Shown piece by piece: positions 1 through 9,583 of a stretch of 64,000 bases of DNA (positions are counted from its first letter, which is position 1; every line of letters begins with the position of its first letter). Both the position numbers and the translations under genes were made by a program. This stretch comes from Glaciecola sp. XM2. GTDB taxonomy: Bacteria > Pseudomonadota > Gammaproteobacteria > Enterobacterales > Alteromonadaceae. The stretch is taken from the NCBI RefSeq assembly GCF_018595715.1, contig NZ_JAHEOJ010000025.1, positions 190,300 to 254,299 on the forward strand, given 5' to 3'. The notes beneath the pieces are model-generated. The model saw only the letters and a list, made by a program, of their open reading frames with translations. It ran no database searches and was not told where the DNA came from.

Positions 1-651
1 ATAAAAAATATCATCACCAAAACGATCAGCAATTTCAATAACCCGCTTGGAGGCAGTGTTACACGCAGCCACCAAAGCATTTAAATCGAAACGATTCCAC
101 TGAGGTGTGCGTACGTTATGCAAAATAAGCTCAAGTAGGTCTTTTTGTAACACGCCCTTTTTATACAGCTTAGTAGGCGGAATACGAATACCCTCTTGGA
201 AAATTGTTTCGGCTTTGATGGGGATTGAGCCTGGCACCATGCCACCATTATCTGACATGTGACCGAACATTGCTGACCATGCGATATGGCGCCCTTCTCT
301 GAAAATTGGAACGATAACAATCCAATCCGGTAAATGAGAAACAGCCGCATTACACATGTATGGGTCGTTTGTTAACAGTACGTCGCCTTCTTCCACCTGA
401 CCGGAAAATGCGTCCATAAATCCGTGAATGAACGAGCCAAACTGCCCTACGACCATTTTGCCGTCTTTGTTGGCAATCATCGGGAAGCAATCGCCTTGCT
501 CGCGAATACCTGGGCTCATTGCGGTTCTAAATAACACCGCGTCCATCTCTTCACGAGCATTTTTTAGGGCATTTTCAATAATATCAACGGTTACGGTATC
601 TACGTCTACACGATTTAGCGCAGCATTGTTTGTTTCAATAATTTTATTCAT
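1..651 (-). CDS. Hydantoinase/oxoprolinase B-type subunit (HyuB family), partial
   Basis: This is the 5' portion (217 codons) of a gene that runs off the left edge; the frame is open from an ATG at 651 to base 1. The translation begins MNKIIETNNAALNRVDVDT and contains blocks typical of the HyuB/acetone-carboxylase-alpha family: SPGIREQGDCFPMI, GQFGSFIHGFMDAF, LTNDPYMCNAAVSHLPDW and FGHMSDNGG. Family members pair with HyuA to hydrolyse or carboxylate cyclic amides or ketones using ATP. The start lies 18 nt after the stop of the A-subunit gene, with a purine-rich GGAGAAGAC just upstream, so the two are co-translated neighbours in one operon. The substrate cannot be read from sequence: hydantoins, 5-oxoproline, ketones and lactams are all known for this family. 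Confidence 0.88.
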   Translation of the reverse strand, partial: MNKIIETNNAALNRVDVDTVTVDIIENALKNAREEMDAVLFRTAMSPGIREQGDCFPMIANKDGKMVVGQFGSFIHGFMDAFSGQVEEGDVLLTNDPYMCNAAVSHLPDWIVIVPIFREGRHIAWSAMFGHMSDNGGMVPGSIPIKAETIFQEGIRIPPTKLYKKGVLQKDLLELILHNVRTPQWNRFDLNALVAACNTASKRVIEIADRFGDDIFY

Positions 652-669
652 TGTCTTCTCCTGCAACAT

Positions 670-2736
670 TTAAGCGGCGCTAACCGGGTTAATTAAAAGA
701 TTACCCACTTTATCTACAGTGGCAGCATAGCCAGGTAAAATAACCGTGGTTGAATCCATTTCACCGACAATACATGGACCTGGAACAAGCAGCCCTACCC
801 CTAACTTCTCGCGTTCGTATATCGCCGCATTGTGATATTGGCCATCGTGATATATTTTAGTATCTGCAATTTTACACGCACCTAAGTCAGTATTACCGCT
901 GATTTGCTTACCTTCAGGAAGCGCTTGTGACGCTGCCGATACAATCGCACGCACCATGACAATTTCATGACCTTCCTCTAAAGCGAAAGTGAACAATTGC
1001 GTATGCTCTTCATCAAATCGTTTGACCAATAAATCAAGGCCATTTGCCTCAAAGTCAGCTTGTGAACACTCAATAGAAAGTTGGAAGGCTTGGCCGGTAT
1101 AGCGCACATCCGCCTGCAATGTTACTTCTAGTTGGTCTTTACTGATGCCATCTGCAATTAAAGTCGCCGCAGCTTTATCCGTCAGCTCGCCAAATAGCTC
1201 AGCAAGCGATGCTTGGTCGGTGTCTTTAATTAACGTTACATAGGTTTTAGATGCCTCATCTTTGACCACGGTTGTGGCATCACCATAGGCACACAATACG
1301 CCCGGGCCCGGTGGAATAATCGTCGGCCACGAATCGGTCAAAATACCCAGCGCGTTGGCATGTAAAGGCCCTGCACCACCAAAGCCCACTAAAGCAAAGT
1401 CTCGTGGGTCAAAGCCTTGCTCCACCGACACCAAGCGAAGGGCACCAAACATGGCCTCGTTGGCAATGCGGACAATCCCTTCGGCGGCTTCTTCGACAGA
1501 AATTTCCATCGCATCTGCGACTTTTTTCACCGCTGCGACAGCGGCTTCTTTATTGATGGCCATTTTGCCGCCGAGCTGCACGTCTGATGGTAAATATCCA
1601 AGCACGACGTTTGCGTCGCATACCGTAGGCTCTTCGCCGCCTTTCATGTAAGCTGCAGGCCCAGGTTTTGCACCAGCGGACTCTGGACCCACGCGTAAAG
1701 CCTTGGTTAACTCAGGTACAAATGCTAGTGAACCTCCACCGGCGCCTACTGTGCGCACATCTACCGAAGGCGCTCTGACCACAACATCGCCTACGCGAGT
1801 CTCACGGCGAATTCTTGCTTTTGCATTTTGAATCAACGCCACGTCGGTCGAGGTTCCCCCCATATCGAAGGTGAGAATATTGTCGTACCCAGCGGCTGAT
1901 GCAAAATGAATCGCGCCTGATACACCACCAGCAGGACCACTCATTAATAAGTTGACCGGATTATCAGCAGCCGCATTAGCAGACGCTAAACCACCATCTG
2001 AGCGTAAAATAGAAAGATGTAAGTCCTTACCCATAGTTTCGTGAAGCGACGCCTGCAGATTATCTACATAACGCGCGACCTCTGGACGCACATATGAATT
2101 CACAACCGTGGTTTCAGTGCGCTCATACTCTTGCATTTCAGGTACGATATCGCTCGATATACTAATAGGGATGTCGGTGAATACCTCGCCAGCTACCGCC
2201 TTTGCGCGCTGTTCATGTTCGCCGTTTACATATGCATTAATGAAACAAATGGTCAGCGCTTCGACTTCACCGGTAGCCTTTAATGTTGCTAGGTCCTTTC
2301 TCAAGGCATCTTCATCTAGCTCGCCAACGCTCACACCATCAGCCCCCATGCGCTCATCGGCTTCAATAGTAAGCTCTAACGGAGCAAGCAACGGCTTTTT
2401 CACAAAACTCACCCAACCGCCTAAGCCACCTGGGCAAAAAGAGCGGGCCACTTGCAGCACATGCTTATATCCTTTTGTGGTTATCAAGCCTACTTTCGCG
2501 CCCTTGCCGGTAAGTACAGCGTTAGTCGCTACTGTGGTGCCATGCATCACGCGATTGATTTGCTTAGGATCAATACCCGACTCTTCACAAATACGCGCCA
2601 CACCATTTAATACACCAATAGAAGAATCTTCAGGCGTAGAAGGGACTTTTGCAGTGTGAGTTTCACCGCTGCTCTCGTTGATTAACAGAAGGTCGGTAAA
2701 CGTACCTCCAACGTCAACACCTAATCGATAACTCAT
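670..2736 (-). CDS. Hydantoinase/oxoprolinase A-type subunit (HyuA family)
   Basis: A 688-residue protein of the hydantoinase A / 5-oxoprolinase family, an ASKHA-fold ATPase that phosphorylates or activates a cyclic amide or ketone. The N-terminal phosphate-binding signature DVGGTFTD is at residues 8-15, HGTTVATNA at 65-73, SGPAGGV at 266-272, and the second ATPase signature DMGGTSTD at 291-298. The length is that of free-standing A subunits rather than of the fused 5-oxoprolinases of about 1200 residues. The gene lies 81 nt downstream of the lyase gene and 18 nt before its B partner. Its place behind a CoA-transferase and an HMG-CoA-lyase-like gene suggests that it supplies or uses an acyl acid destined for CoA activation; that link is inference. 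Confidence 0.9.
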   Translation of the reverse strand: MSYRLGVDVGGTFTDLLLINESSGETHTAKVPSTPEDSSIGVLNGVARICEESGIDPKQINRVMHGTTVATNAVLTGKGAKVGLITTKGYKHVLQVARSFCPGGLGGWVSFVKKPLLAPLELTIEADERMGADGVSVGELDEDALRKDLATLKATGEVEALTICFINAYVNGEHEQRAKAVAGEVFTDIPISISSDIVPEMQEYERTETTVVNSYVRPEVARYVDNLQASLHETMGKDLHLSILRSDGGLASANAAADNPVNLLMSGPAGGVSGAIHFASAAGYDNILTFDMGGTSTDVALIQNAKARIRRETRVGDVVVRAPSVDVRTVGAGGGSLAFVPELTKALRVGPESAGAKPGPAAYMKGGEEPTVCDANVVLGYLPSDVQLGGKMAINKEAAVAAVKKVADAMEISVEEAAEGIVRIANEAMFGALRLVSVEQGFDPRDFALVGFGGAGPLHANALGILTDSWPTIIPPGPGVLCAYGDATTVVKDEASKTYVTLIKDTDQASLAELFGELTDKAAATLIADGISKDQLEVTLQADVRYTGQAFQLSIECSQADFEANGLDLLVKRFDEEHTQLFTFALEEGHEIVMVRAIVSAASQALPEGKQISGNTDLGACKIADTKIYHDGQYHNAAIYEREKLGVGLLVPGPCIVGEMDSTTVILPGYAATVDKVGNLLINPVSAA

Positions 2737-2817
2737 AACGTTTTCCTTTTATTTTAATTCTTTATACGCTAAACCAATGCTCTAGCGGCTAATGTGTAGG
2801 CTTTTATCAGCCTTATC

Positions 2818-3711
2818 TCAATACGTTTTTCGTAACCATGTTTTTGCATTGCCGCCGCGAGCCGTTTCGGTTAGCTCCACGGCCAAATCAGAGGCGGCTA
2901 ATAATCCAAACATATCAATGCCGGTTTCATACCCCATTTGCTCGCACATCATTACCACATCTTCGGTAGCAACATTGCCACTTGCGCCTGGTGCAAATGG
3001 ACATCCACCAAGACCCGCAATAGAGGCGTCGAACCTTCGCACGCCAGCCTCAAGGGCCGCGTAGACATTCGCCAACCCCATGGCGCGTGTATCGTGAAAA
3101 TGGCACGCAAACATGTCTGCATCAAAGTCGCTAATTAAAGCGCTCATAACATTGTTAACCGCTTGTGGGTCACCTGCACCGATGGTGTCTGCAATCACCA
3201 AGCGAGAGGCGCCCATCTCGATGAGCTGCGCTGCGAGTTCGTGGACCTGATTAACCGAGATAATGCCTTCAAACGGGCATTCCCACGCCGTTGCTAGATA
3301 AACCTGCAGTTCAACCTCAGTGCCACTGGCTGCGTCAATCACATCTTTGATCATGGCTAGGGTTTGTGCGTTGTCCATACGAATATTCTTTTCGTTCATC
3401 GTATTAGACGCAGCCATTACCAGCGACGCCAGCTTCACATTGTTATCACGGGCCAATTCAAACCCTTTCATATTTGGAATAAGCGCCGAAAAATGACAGT
3501 CGCTGCTCGGTAAGGACTGACATATTTGGTCGGTACCCGCCATTGCTGGTACCGCTTTTGGCGATACAAATGCGCCCACTTCCACACCGTCAAGCCCAGC
3601 TTTAACAAGGCTTTTAATCAAGTCCAATCGCTGCTCAGGCAGCAGTATTTTGGCCTGGTTTTGTAGCCCGTCTCGCGGGCCAACATCGTTTATATAAACA
3701 CGCTTAGACAT
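2818..3711 (-). CDS. HMG-CoA lyase family aldolase (DRE-TIM metallolyase)
   Basis: A 297-residue TIM-barrel lyase cleaving 3-hydroxy-3-methylglutaryl-CoA or a related 3-hydroxyacyl-CoA (such as citramalyl-CoA) into a short acyl-CoA plus a keto acid. The metal and base motif DVGPRDGLQNQ is at residues 9-19, the metal-binding HFH at 204-206, and the family signature GLGGCPFAPGASGNVATED at 233-251 carries the conserved cysteine C237. I chose the ATG at 3711; a frame-extended start at 3735 lies deep inside the preceding gene. ATG 3711 overlaps the CoA-transferase stop by 8 nt (3704-3711), indicating translational coupling. With the CoA-transferase upstream, the pair reads as acid activation followed by retro-aldol cleavage. 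Confidence 0.9.
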   Translation of the reverse strand: MSKRVYINDVGPRDGLQNQAKILLPEQRLDLIKSLVKAGLDGVEVGAFVSPKAVPAMAGTDQICQSLPSSDCHFSALIPNMKGFELARDNNVKLASLVMAASNTMNEKNIRMDNAQTLAMIKDVIDAASGTEVELQVYLATAWECPFEGIISVNQVHELAAQLIEMGASRLVIADTIGAGDPQAVNNVMSALISDFDADMFACHFHDTRAMGLANVYAALEAGVRRFDASIAGLGGCPFAPGASGNVATEDVVMMCEQMGYETGIDMFGLLAASDLAVELTETARGGNAKTWLRKTY

Positions 3712-4918
3712 GCACCGTGCCTCGAATAGTGCCATCGTTAATCAACTGGGCAATACGCTCTTCAGACATCTCCAACAATTCTGACAGCACGGTATGGGTG
3801 TCTTGACCTAAAACAGGAGCGGCTGAAAATGATTCCTCGTTGGTACGTGAAAATTTAATGGGATTGCCCGGCCCCTTGGTAGACTTGCCGTTTGGATGCT
3901 TAAGCTCCACCACCATTTTACGATGCAAAACTTGCTCATCGTTTAACGCGTCAGATAAGTTGTTGACTGGTGCACAAGGAATGCGTTTTTCTTCTAGCTG
4001 CGCTATCCAGTGAGCCGAGGTGTTCTTGCTTAATATGTCATTTAGCTTCGCATCGATGTAGTCTTTATCTGCCCAGCGTCCTGGCTGACCGTCATACTTA
4101 GGGTCGTCAAATTCAGGGCACTTCACCACCTCATTGAGGTTTTTCCAGAAATTGTCTGTGATCACCGCAATAACGATAAAGCCATCTGAGGTTTGGTAGG
4201 TGTTATAGGGCACATGCACAAAATGAGAGTTACCAATTGGATAGGGGTTATCACCCGATAAAAAGTGCATGGTGGCCATGTAATTAAGCATCGACACTTG
4301 GCAATCTAGCATAGAGATATCAACGTCTTGCCCTTTGCCGCTGGTGGCTCGTTCAATGAGCGCTGACTGAATACCCATCACTGCAAACATACCGCCACCT
4401 AGGTCGCCAATGGGGATACCCGCTCGTACAGGATTATTTTTATCTGTGCCGGTAATCGACATCCCGCCGCCAGTTGCTTGTGCAACTTGGTCAAAAGCAG
4501 GGCGTTTAAACTTGGGGCCATCATTGCCAAAGCCCGTCACACTGCAGGTAATAATTTTTGGGTTGATGTCTTTTAAAGTCTCATAGTCTATACCTAAGCG
4601 TTTAGGCACACCGGCGCCAAAGTTATTGACCACCACATCAGACTTTTTCACTAATTCGTAAAATACTTGCTTACCCGCATCGCTTTTCAAATCAATACAC
4701 ACGCTTTGTTTATTGCGATTCAGCGTAATGTAGTAAGCACCCATTCCTTCAAGAGAATTCTTTGGGTCTGTTGCCAATAACTTTCTTGTGCCCTCACCTT
4801 GGATCGGCTCAACTTTAATTGTTTCTGCGCCCAAGTCGGCTAAAATCATCGCGCAATAGGGGCCAGATAACATATGTGTTAAGTCAATAACACGTATACC
4901 AGCTAGTGGCTTGTTCAT
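3704..4918 (-). CDS. Family III CoA-transferase (CaiB/BaiF type)
   Basis: A 404-residue class III CoA-transferase. These enzymes move CoA between carboxylates through an aspartyl-CoA anhydride. The N-terminus (GIRVIDLTHMLSGPYCAMIL, residues 7-26), the VEPIQGEGTR stretch and the block GDLGGGMFAVMG at 171-182 are characteristic; D172 sits where the catalytic Asp of formyl-CoA transferase lies. The ATG at 4918 is preferred over an upstream in-frame ATG at 4942 because a GGGAGAAAA ribosome site lies directly before it. It is 75 nt downstream of the receptor gene and overlaps the lyase gene by 8 nt. The donor is probably succinyl-CoA and the acceptor the imported acid, but neither is visible in sequence. 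Confidence 0.9.
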   Translation of the reverse strand: MNKPLAGIRVIDLTHMLSGPYCAMILADLGAETIKVEPIQGEGTRKLLATDPKNSLEGMGAYYITLNRNKQSVCIDLKSDAGKQVFYELVKKSDVVVNNFGAGVPKRLGIDYETLKDINPKIITCSVTGFGNDGPKFKRPAFDQVAQATGGGMSITGTDKNNPVRAGIPIGDLGGGMFAVMGIQSALIERATSGKGQDVDISMLDCQVSMLNYMATMHFLSGDNPYPIGNSHFVHVPYNTYQTSDGFIVIAVITDNFWKNLNEVVKCPEFDDPKYDGQPGRWADKDYIDAKLNDILSKNTSAHWIAQLEEKRIPCAPVNNLSDALNDEQVLHRKMVVELKHPNGKSTKGPGNPIKFSRTNEESFSAAPVLGQDTHTVLSELLEMSEERIAQLINDGTIRGTVHV

Positions 4919-4993
4919 TATTTTCTCCCAATAAAGTAACAACAGGAAGCAGACGCAGCGCTAAATATGCACTGCGTCTATACCTATAAACGC

Positions 4994-7579
4994 CTAGAAG
5001 TTGTACGTAAATTCAATACCATATTCTGCTAATGCAGATGGGTGGATGAATGAACCGCCAAATTCTGGAGCAGGGATGACTTCTTGTAAGTACTGCTCAT
5101 CGGTGATGTTTTTCCCATACACTGCCAAGGTCCATGTATCGGCTTCAAGTGCAATACGAGCGTTAACAGTAGAGAATGAATCACGAGCGGCGTTGGTAAA
5201 GTCTTGTGGATGGGGGCCCGGTGGAACGCCGCCTCCTAAGGTACCAAAGAAGTCCCAAATCGTAGGCGTTTGCTCACCCTGTAGCGTATGGAAGAAGGTT
5301 TCACCGGTGTATTGATAATCAACACGTGTGGTGAGCCAATAATCATCCCCAACAGGTTGTTCATAACTAAAGCCAAGAGTGTAGGTGGTATCTGGAGATT
5401 GTGGAGCCTTATTGCCAACCGTTACCGGCCGGTTACGGTTTTCTTTAATCTCAGAATCAAGTAAGCCCAAGCCTGCAAATACCTTCAACGAGTCGCTCAA
5501 ATCTGCCTCAACGTCTAATTCAAAGCCTTGGATTTCAAGTTCATCAATAGTGGTCACTGCGCGCAATAAGCCAAATGGGCCAGCGAAGAATTCAAAGAAT
5601 TGATTGTCTTCGACGTTGGTTCTAAAGACTGCGCCGTTTAGCCTAACTTTGTTGTCCATTAATCTTGATTTAATACCAATCTCAAAGTTCGTAGTGACTT
5701 CCTTGTCGTACTCATCACTCACCAATAGCTGAGCATTGACCGCATCACCTGGGGTACCTGCACCCGATGCGTTAAACCAAAAATCTAGGGTAGCTTGCGT
5801 GCCTACTGAGTTGAACCCGCCGCTTCTAAAACCAACGCCGTAGCTTGCGTAAGAGTTAACGTTATCTGACAACTCATAGCTTAACGTGACTTTTGGTTGG
5901 AATTGCGAAAATGAGCGACTTCTATCTGGTACGCCGTTAGGGTTGCCCGCAAGCGCTGGATTAATAGGCCCAACAACACCATTGACAATGGTATTTACAT
6001 TCAAGCCAGACGCGGTCACATTCGGTACATTGTTTGATACCGTTCTGTCTTCGTAGTCGTAACGTAAGGCAAAAGCAAATTCCATTTTGTCTGAAACATC
6101 GTATTCAATTTGGCCAAATGCTGAGAGCACAGATGTATCAAACGTATCGTCAAACAGTAAGTCTGTAGGATTTGGTCCAGTTGGTGGCACATATGCTTGG
6201 CGTAAAAAGCCTTGACCTTGGTCAGCGCCGTAGGCAACCACTACATCACGTTCTATTTCGGCAAAGTACAATCCGCCAATCCAGCGAAAGTCTGCGTCGT
6301 TATCGTCAGAGGTCACACGGATTTCACCGCTGAAGTCGGTTTGGCTGCGCTCTTGATATTGAAAGCCATCACAGGCAGTTGGCGTGTAAGGACCATAAAC
6401 GCCGGTAAACTCAACGCCAGGTGGAAATACACCAAATGGCGCAAAGAACTCACCAAACAAATCCGTTCTATCCGCCCCACCTAAAACGCCCGGTGCATTG
6501 TTTAGGGTTGCACGATCTGTTTGGCATTGCGGTGTCAACTCGTAACCATAAAACGAAGCACTCGTGCCATCTGATAGCAAATACTCTTCAAGATCGTTGT
6601 ATGCTAGAACACCAGTGACATCGTAACCGTCTAAATCCCAGTCTGCTTTAAGTGAAAACTCAACGTTATCTTGCTCGTTTTCGCCTGGCACGTTAAAAGC
6701 GAACACAAAATCATGATCGTTAACGTCCGCATTGTAAGCCGGTTGGTTAAATGCACCTACAAACGAAGGAAGCGCAAACACCGCATTAAAGTTAATCGCA
6801 CCACCTTCGACTTTTGACATCCCGGCGCGAATATCAAGGGTCAATTCATCAGAGACATCCCACATGATTCGGCCGCGAACGGTGGTATCTTCCAAAAAGT
6901 CTACAACATCATCTTGATTGGTGAATATATTCTCGTAATGGCCATCAATACTATTGTAACTAGCCGTGAGTCGCCCGCGAACGTTGTCGCTAAGTGCTCC
7001 ACTCACAATACCGTTAATACGCTGAATACCCGCGTTACCTACACCGGCTCTTACGCTGCCTTCAAAGTCTTCGCTAGGCTCAGTAGTGGTCACAAGAATG
7101 GCACCGGCAACCGCATTTCTGCCGTAAAGTGCACCCTGTGGTCCCTTCAATACTTCGATTTGCGCAATATCAAGCAACTCTTCGTTAAATCCATTTGGGT
7201 TGGTGATCAAAACACCGTCGACCACATAAGCGAAAGTCGATTCTGCATCGCGCGTAGATACTATCCCGCGTATGTTAACTTGCGTATCACCCACATTGGC
7301 GGCATCGACAATACTTACGTTTGGCACCAGAGAAATAAAGTCTGCAGGACGTTCAACACCGGCAGTCTCAATATCCCGAGCTGAAAGTGCACTTACCGCA
7401 ATAGGTACCTCTTGCAAGCTTTCTGGACGCTTACGCGAAATACTAATGATTTCTACACTTTCTTCAGATGTCTCTGCCGCAGCATCTTGTGCTAATGCAA
7501 TGCCAGAGGTGCTAAATGAGCCAGCTAATAGCGATACCGCTATTGCTTGCCCAAGTTTACTTTGGGTAAATCTACGCAT
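4994..7579 (-). CDS. TonB-dependent outer-membrane receptor
   Basis: An 861-residue outer-membrane receptor. Residues 1-30 form a signal peptide ending IALA before QDAAAE. An N-terminal plug follows (EIISISRKRPESLQEVPIAV at about 43-62, then the VLKGPQGALYGRNAVAGAI region), and a 22-strand-type barrel ends in the aromatic terminus EFTYNF. The divergent TonB box and the RKRPESLQEVPIAV style are typical of receptors from Alteromonadales and sphingomonads that take up plant- or algal-derived organics rather than classical siderophores (family knowledge). Its ATG (7577-7579) overlaps the stop of the sigma-54 activator by 8 nt, with GGGGAAAAC as ribosome site, so regulator and transporter are translationally coupled. 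It probably imports the operon's substrate. Confidence 0.93.
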   Translation of the reverse strand: MRRFTQSKLGQAIAVSLLAGSFSTSGIALAQDAAAETSEESVEIISISRKRPESLQEVPIAVSALSARDIETAGVERPADFISLVPNVSIVDAANVGDTQVNIRGIVSTRDAESTFAYVVDGVLITNPNGFNEELLDIAQIEVLKGPQGALYGRNAVAGAILVTTTEPSEDFEGSVRAGVGNAGIQRINGIVSGALSDNVRGRLTASYNSIDGHYENIFTNQDDVVDFLEDTTVRGRIMWDVSDELTLDIRAGMSKVEGGAINFNAVFALPSFVGAFNQPAYNADVNDHDFVFAFNVPGENEQDNVEFSLKADWDLDGYDVTGVLAYNDLEEYLLSDGTSASFYGYELTPQCQTDRATLNNAPGVLGGADRTDLFGEFFAPFGVFPPGVEFTGVYGPYTPTACDGFQYQERSQTDFSGEIRVTSDDNDADFRWIGGLYFAEIERDVVVAYGADQGQGFLRQAYVPPTGPNPTDLLFDDTFDTSVLSAFGQIEYDVSDKMEFAFALRYDYEDRTVSNNVPNVTASGLNVNTIVNGVVGPINPALAGNPNGVPDRSRSFSQFQPKVTLSYELSDNVNSYASYGVGFRSGGFNSVGTQATLDFWFNASGAGTPGDAVNAQLLVSDEYDKEVTTNFEIGIKSRLMDNKVRLNGAVFRTNVEDNQFFEFFAGPFGLLRAVTTIDELEIQGFELDVEADLSDSLKVFAGLGLLDSEIKENRNRPVTVGNKAPQSPDTTYTLGFSYEQPVGDDYWLTTRVDYQYTGETFFHTLQGEQTPTIWDFFGTLGGGVPPGPHPQDFTNAARDSFSTVNARIALEADTWTLAVYGKNITDEQYLQEVIPAPEFGGSFIHPSALAEYGIEFTYNF

Positions 7580-9440
7580 GTTGTTTTCCCCTTTGGTTAT
7601 TATCTTGGATGCGTTTTAGTCTTCGCCATAATGTGGTTTGGCTTATCCCTAAAAACTGAGCTACCAGTTCTTTGTTTCCGTTGAATTGCGTCATTGCTTG
7701 CCTGAGCAAGTCTTGTTCACTTTTGGCTAGTGCGCCAGTTTCTGTTGAATTATTCGCCAATATTTCTGGCGCCAAGTCATTAATCAAACGATTTATCTCC
7801 TGCTCACTCAACTGTGAACGATTAGCGCAATACACCAGCAAGCGCTCAACAATGTTTTCTAGCTCACGAATGTTGCCCGGCCAGTCATACTGAATAAATA
7901 TGGGGGAAAGAAAGCCGGAGAGCTGTTCAAGAACCTGCTCGCTCAAATGATTAAAGTTAAGCTCATCAAGCTTGTGGGCAGTAATAGTGGCAATATCTTC
8001 CTTTCGCTGACGAAGGGATGGGATTTGTAAACTCAATACGTTGAGTCGATAGTACAAATCATCTCTGAACAAACCTTTGCTGACTTGCTCAGCGAGAGGT
8101 TTATTGGTTGCGGCGATTATTTTTAGGTTTACCTTGAATTCTTTGTGCGAACCGATAGGGCGGTAGGATTTTTCTTGGATGACCCGCAACAGTTTTGCCT
8201 GCTGAGGCAGACTTAACTCGCCGACTTCATCAAGAAATAGCACTCCATTTTCTGCCTCATACAGCAAACCATTTTTGCCCCCGCGTTTTGATCCTGTAAA
8301 AGCCCCTTCTACATAGCCAAATAACTCGCCCTCAAACAACTCGCTTGGCATAGCCGCGCAGTTTATGGCAACGAACTGTCCATGGGCAAAGGTACTTTTT
8401 TGATGGATGCGCTTCGCAATCATTTCCTTGCCCGTGCCTGATTCGCCAATGATGAGCACGTGACTTGGGGACTGTGCATATAAATCCGTACGCTCTAACA
8501 AATCGGTCATGACTTTGGAGCGATACACTAATGCGGGTGGGTTGGTGTGGGTTGAGCCTCTAGAAACGATTTTGGGGGTTTGTGCATAAAACTGATATAC
8601 ATCAAACTGATGATTAGACATGCTTACAGTATCTTTATGAAACCACCAGTCAGTTTGGTTTAAGCGGCATTGGCCATCAGATACGTCGCTGTATTGATTG
8701 CTACTCAACAAATCTACTATCTCTTGTTTGTTCAACTCGTCAATCGCAAATTCAGCCTTAGCAGCGTTGTTTGAGGTTAGAATGTTGGTGTAATTATCTA
8801 CCACCAAAATGGGGGTTTTTGAATCCTCAACTAGCCAACGATGAATGGCTTTTTGATGTACGGTATCTTTGCTTTTTCGCCCCATCACGATGGCATCTTG
8901 GAGCACCTTACGGCACGATACTTTTGAGTAGATAAGAAAAGAACGAATGTTATTTTGAAACGCAAGCCCACAAACCAGGCTTGCGCCTACCACAACCTGT
9001 GAGCTGTCTAGATTAGCGAGTTGGTATATTTGTTTTGCTTCTTCAGCCGTCTCGTATTGACTGTGCGTAATCTTAACTGTCGTGCTTTGATTGAGAAGTT
9101 TGACTAAGCTACTGTAGTCATCAAAGGTGATAAGGTGGATGTCATCGCCGACCTGGCTGGCCTTTAAGAGTGAAGAAACAATATCAGACTCGGTCACAGG
9201 GATGGATAAAACCGGTACCTCAAGGGCAGTTTTGAGATAAGCGGAATTACTGCCTGCGCTTATAACTAGGTCTGGATTAAAGACATTAACGTGGGCGTTC
9301 GCTTCATCAATCGTCCCGACAATAGCATCAACAATTCTGCATTCAGCCTGCTCTTGAAACTCGCCCACAACACTACTGAGAAGTTGACTAAACTCCTTGT
9401 GGCCAAATATCAAAATGCGGACTTTATTGTCTTTTTGCAT
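7572..9440 (-). CDS. Sigma-54-dependent activator with PrpR-type sensor domain
   Basis: A 622-residue enhancer-binding protein. Residues about 8-190 form a PrpR_N-like ligand-binding domain (NPDLVISAGSNSAYL at 55-69), followed by a linker or PAS-like region to about 290. The AAA+ domain has Walker A GESGTGKE at 332-339, the sigma-54 contact loop GAFTGS at 379-384 (the usual final Ala is Ser), and Walker B LFLDEVGE at 401-408. A Fis-type helix-turn-helix occupies about 588-611 (VAQFLGISQTTLWRRL). PrpR_N domains sense small metabolites such as 2-methylcitrate, but here the gene heads the receptor/CoA-transferase/lyase/hydantoinase operon and not the prp genes. A sigma-54 promoter lies 45-60 nt before its own start, suggesting autoactivation of the whole operon. 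Confidence 0.92.
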   Translation of the reverse strand: MQKDNKVRILIFGHKEFSQLLSSVVGEFQEQAECRIVDAIVGTIDEANAHVNVFNPDLVISAGSNSAYLKTALEVPVLSIPVTESDIVSSLLKASQVGDDIHLITFDDYSSLVKLLNQSTTVKITHSQYETAEEAKQIYQLANLDSSQVVVGASLVCGLAFQNNIRSFLIYSKVSCRKVLQDAIVMGRKSKDTVHQKAIHRWLVEDSKTPILVVDNYTNILTSNNAAKAEFAIDELNKQEIVDLLSSNQYSDVSDGQCRLNQTDWWFHKDTVSMSNHQFDVYQFYAQTPKIVSRGSTHTNPPALVYRSKVMTDLLERTDLYAQSPSHVLIIGESGTGKEMIAKRIHQKSTFAHGQFVAINCAAMPSELFEGELFGYVEGAFTGSKRGGKNGLLYEAENGVLFLDEVGELSLPQQAKLLRVIQEKSYRPIGSHKEFKVNLKIIAATNKPLAEQVSKGLFRDDLYYRLNVLSLQIPSLRQRKEDIATITAHKLDELNFNHLSEQVLEQLSGFLSPIFIQYDWPGNIRELENIVERLLVYCANRSQLSEQEINRLINDLAPEILANNSTETGALAKSEQDLLRQAMTQFNGNKELVAQFLGISQTTLWRRLKRIQDNNQRGKQHA

Positions 9441-9484
9441 GAACTATCGACGACCTTGTTATAATTTATTTACAACTTAAACAT

Positions 9485-9500
9485 AGCAGGCTTCATGCCA
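9485..9500 (-). promoter_or_regulatory. Sigma-54 (-24/-12) promoter for the regulator-receptor-hyu operon
   Basis: On the minus strand the 16-mer TGGCATGAAGCCTGCT matches the RpoN consensus TGGCACG-N4-TTGCW. The invariant GG (9499-9498) and GC (9487-9486) are separated by the required 10 bp, with single deviations in each element. It lies 45-60 nt upstream of the activator's ATG, giving a leader of about 35 nt. That the first gene of the operon is itself a sigma-54 activator supports the call. Confidence 0.72.
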
Positions 9501-9583
9501 AATTCCATTTAATAGGGTTAAGCTATATAAATCAGCTATTTACAGAAATTAACGCGTTGATGCGCACACCCCATAAATATCAA

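Noticed and set aside
428-673. Plus-strand open frame opposite the HyuB start
   Set aside because: It is antisense to the clearly coding hydantoinase B gene and has no ribosome site or motif.
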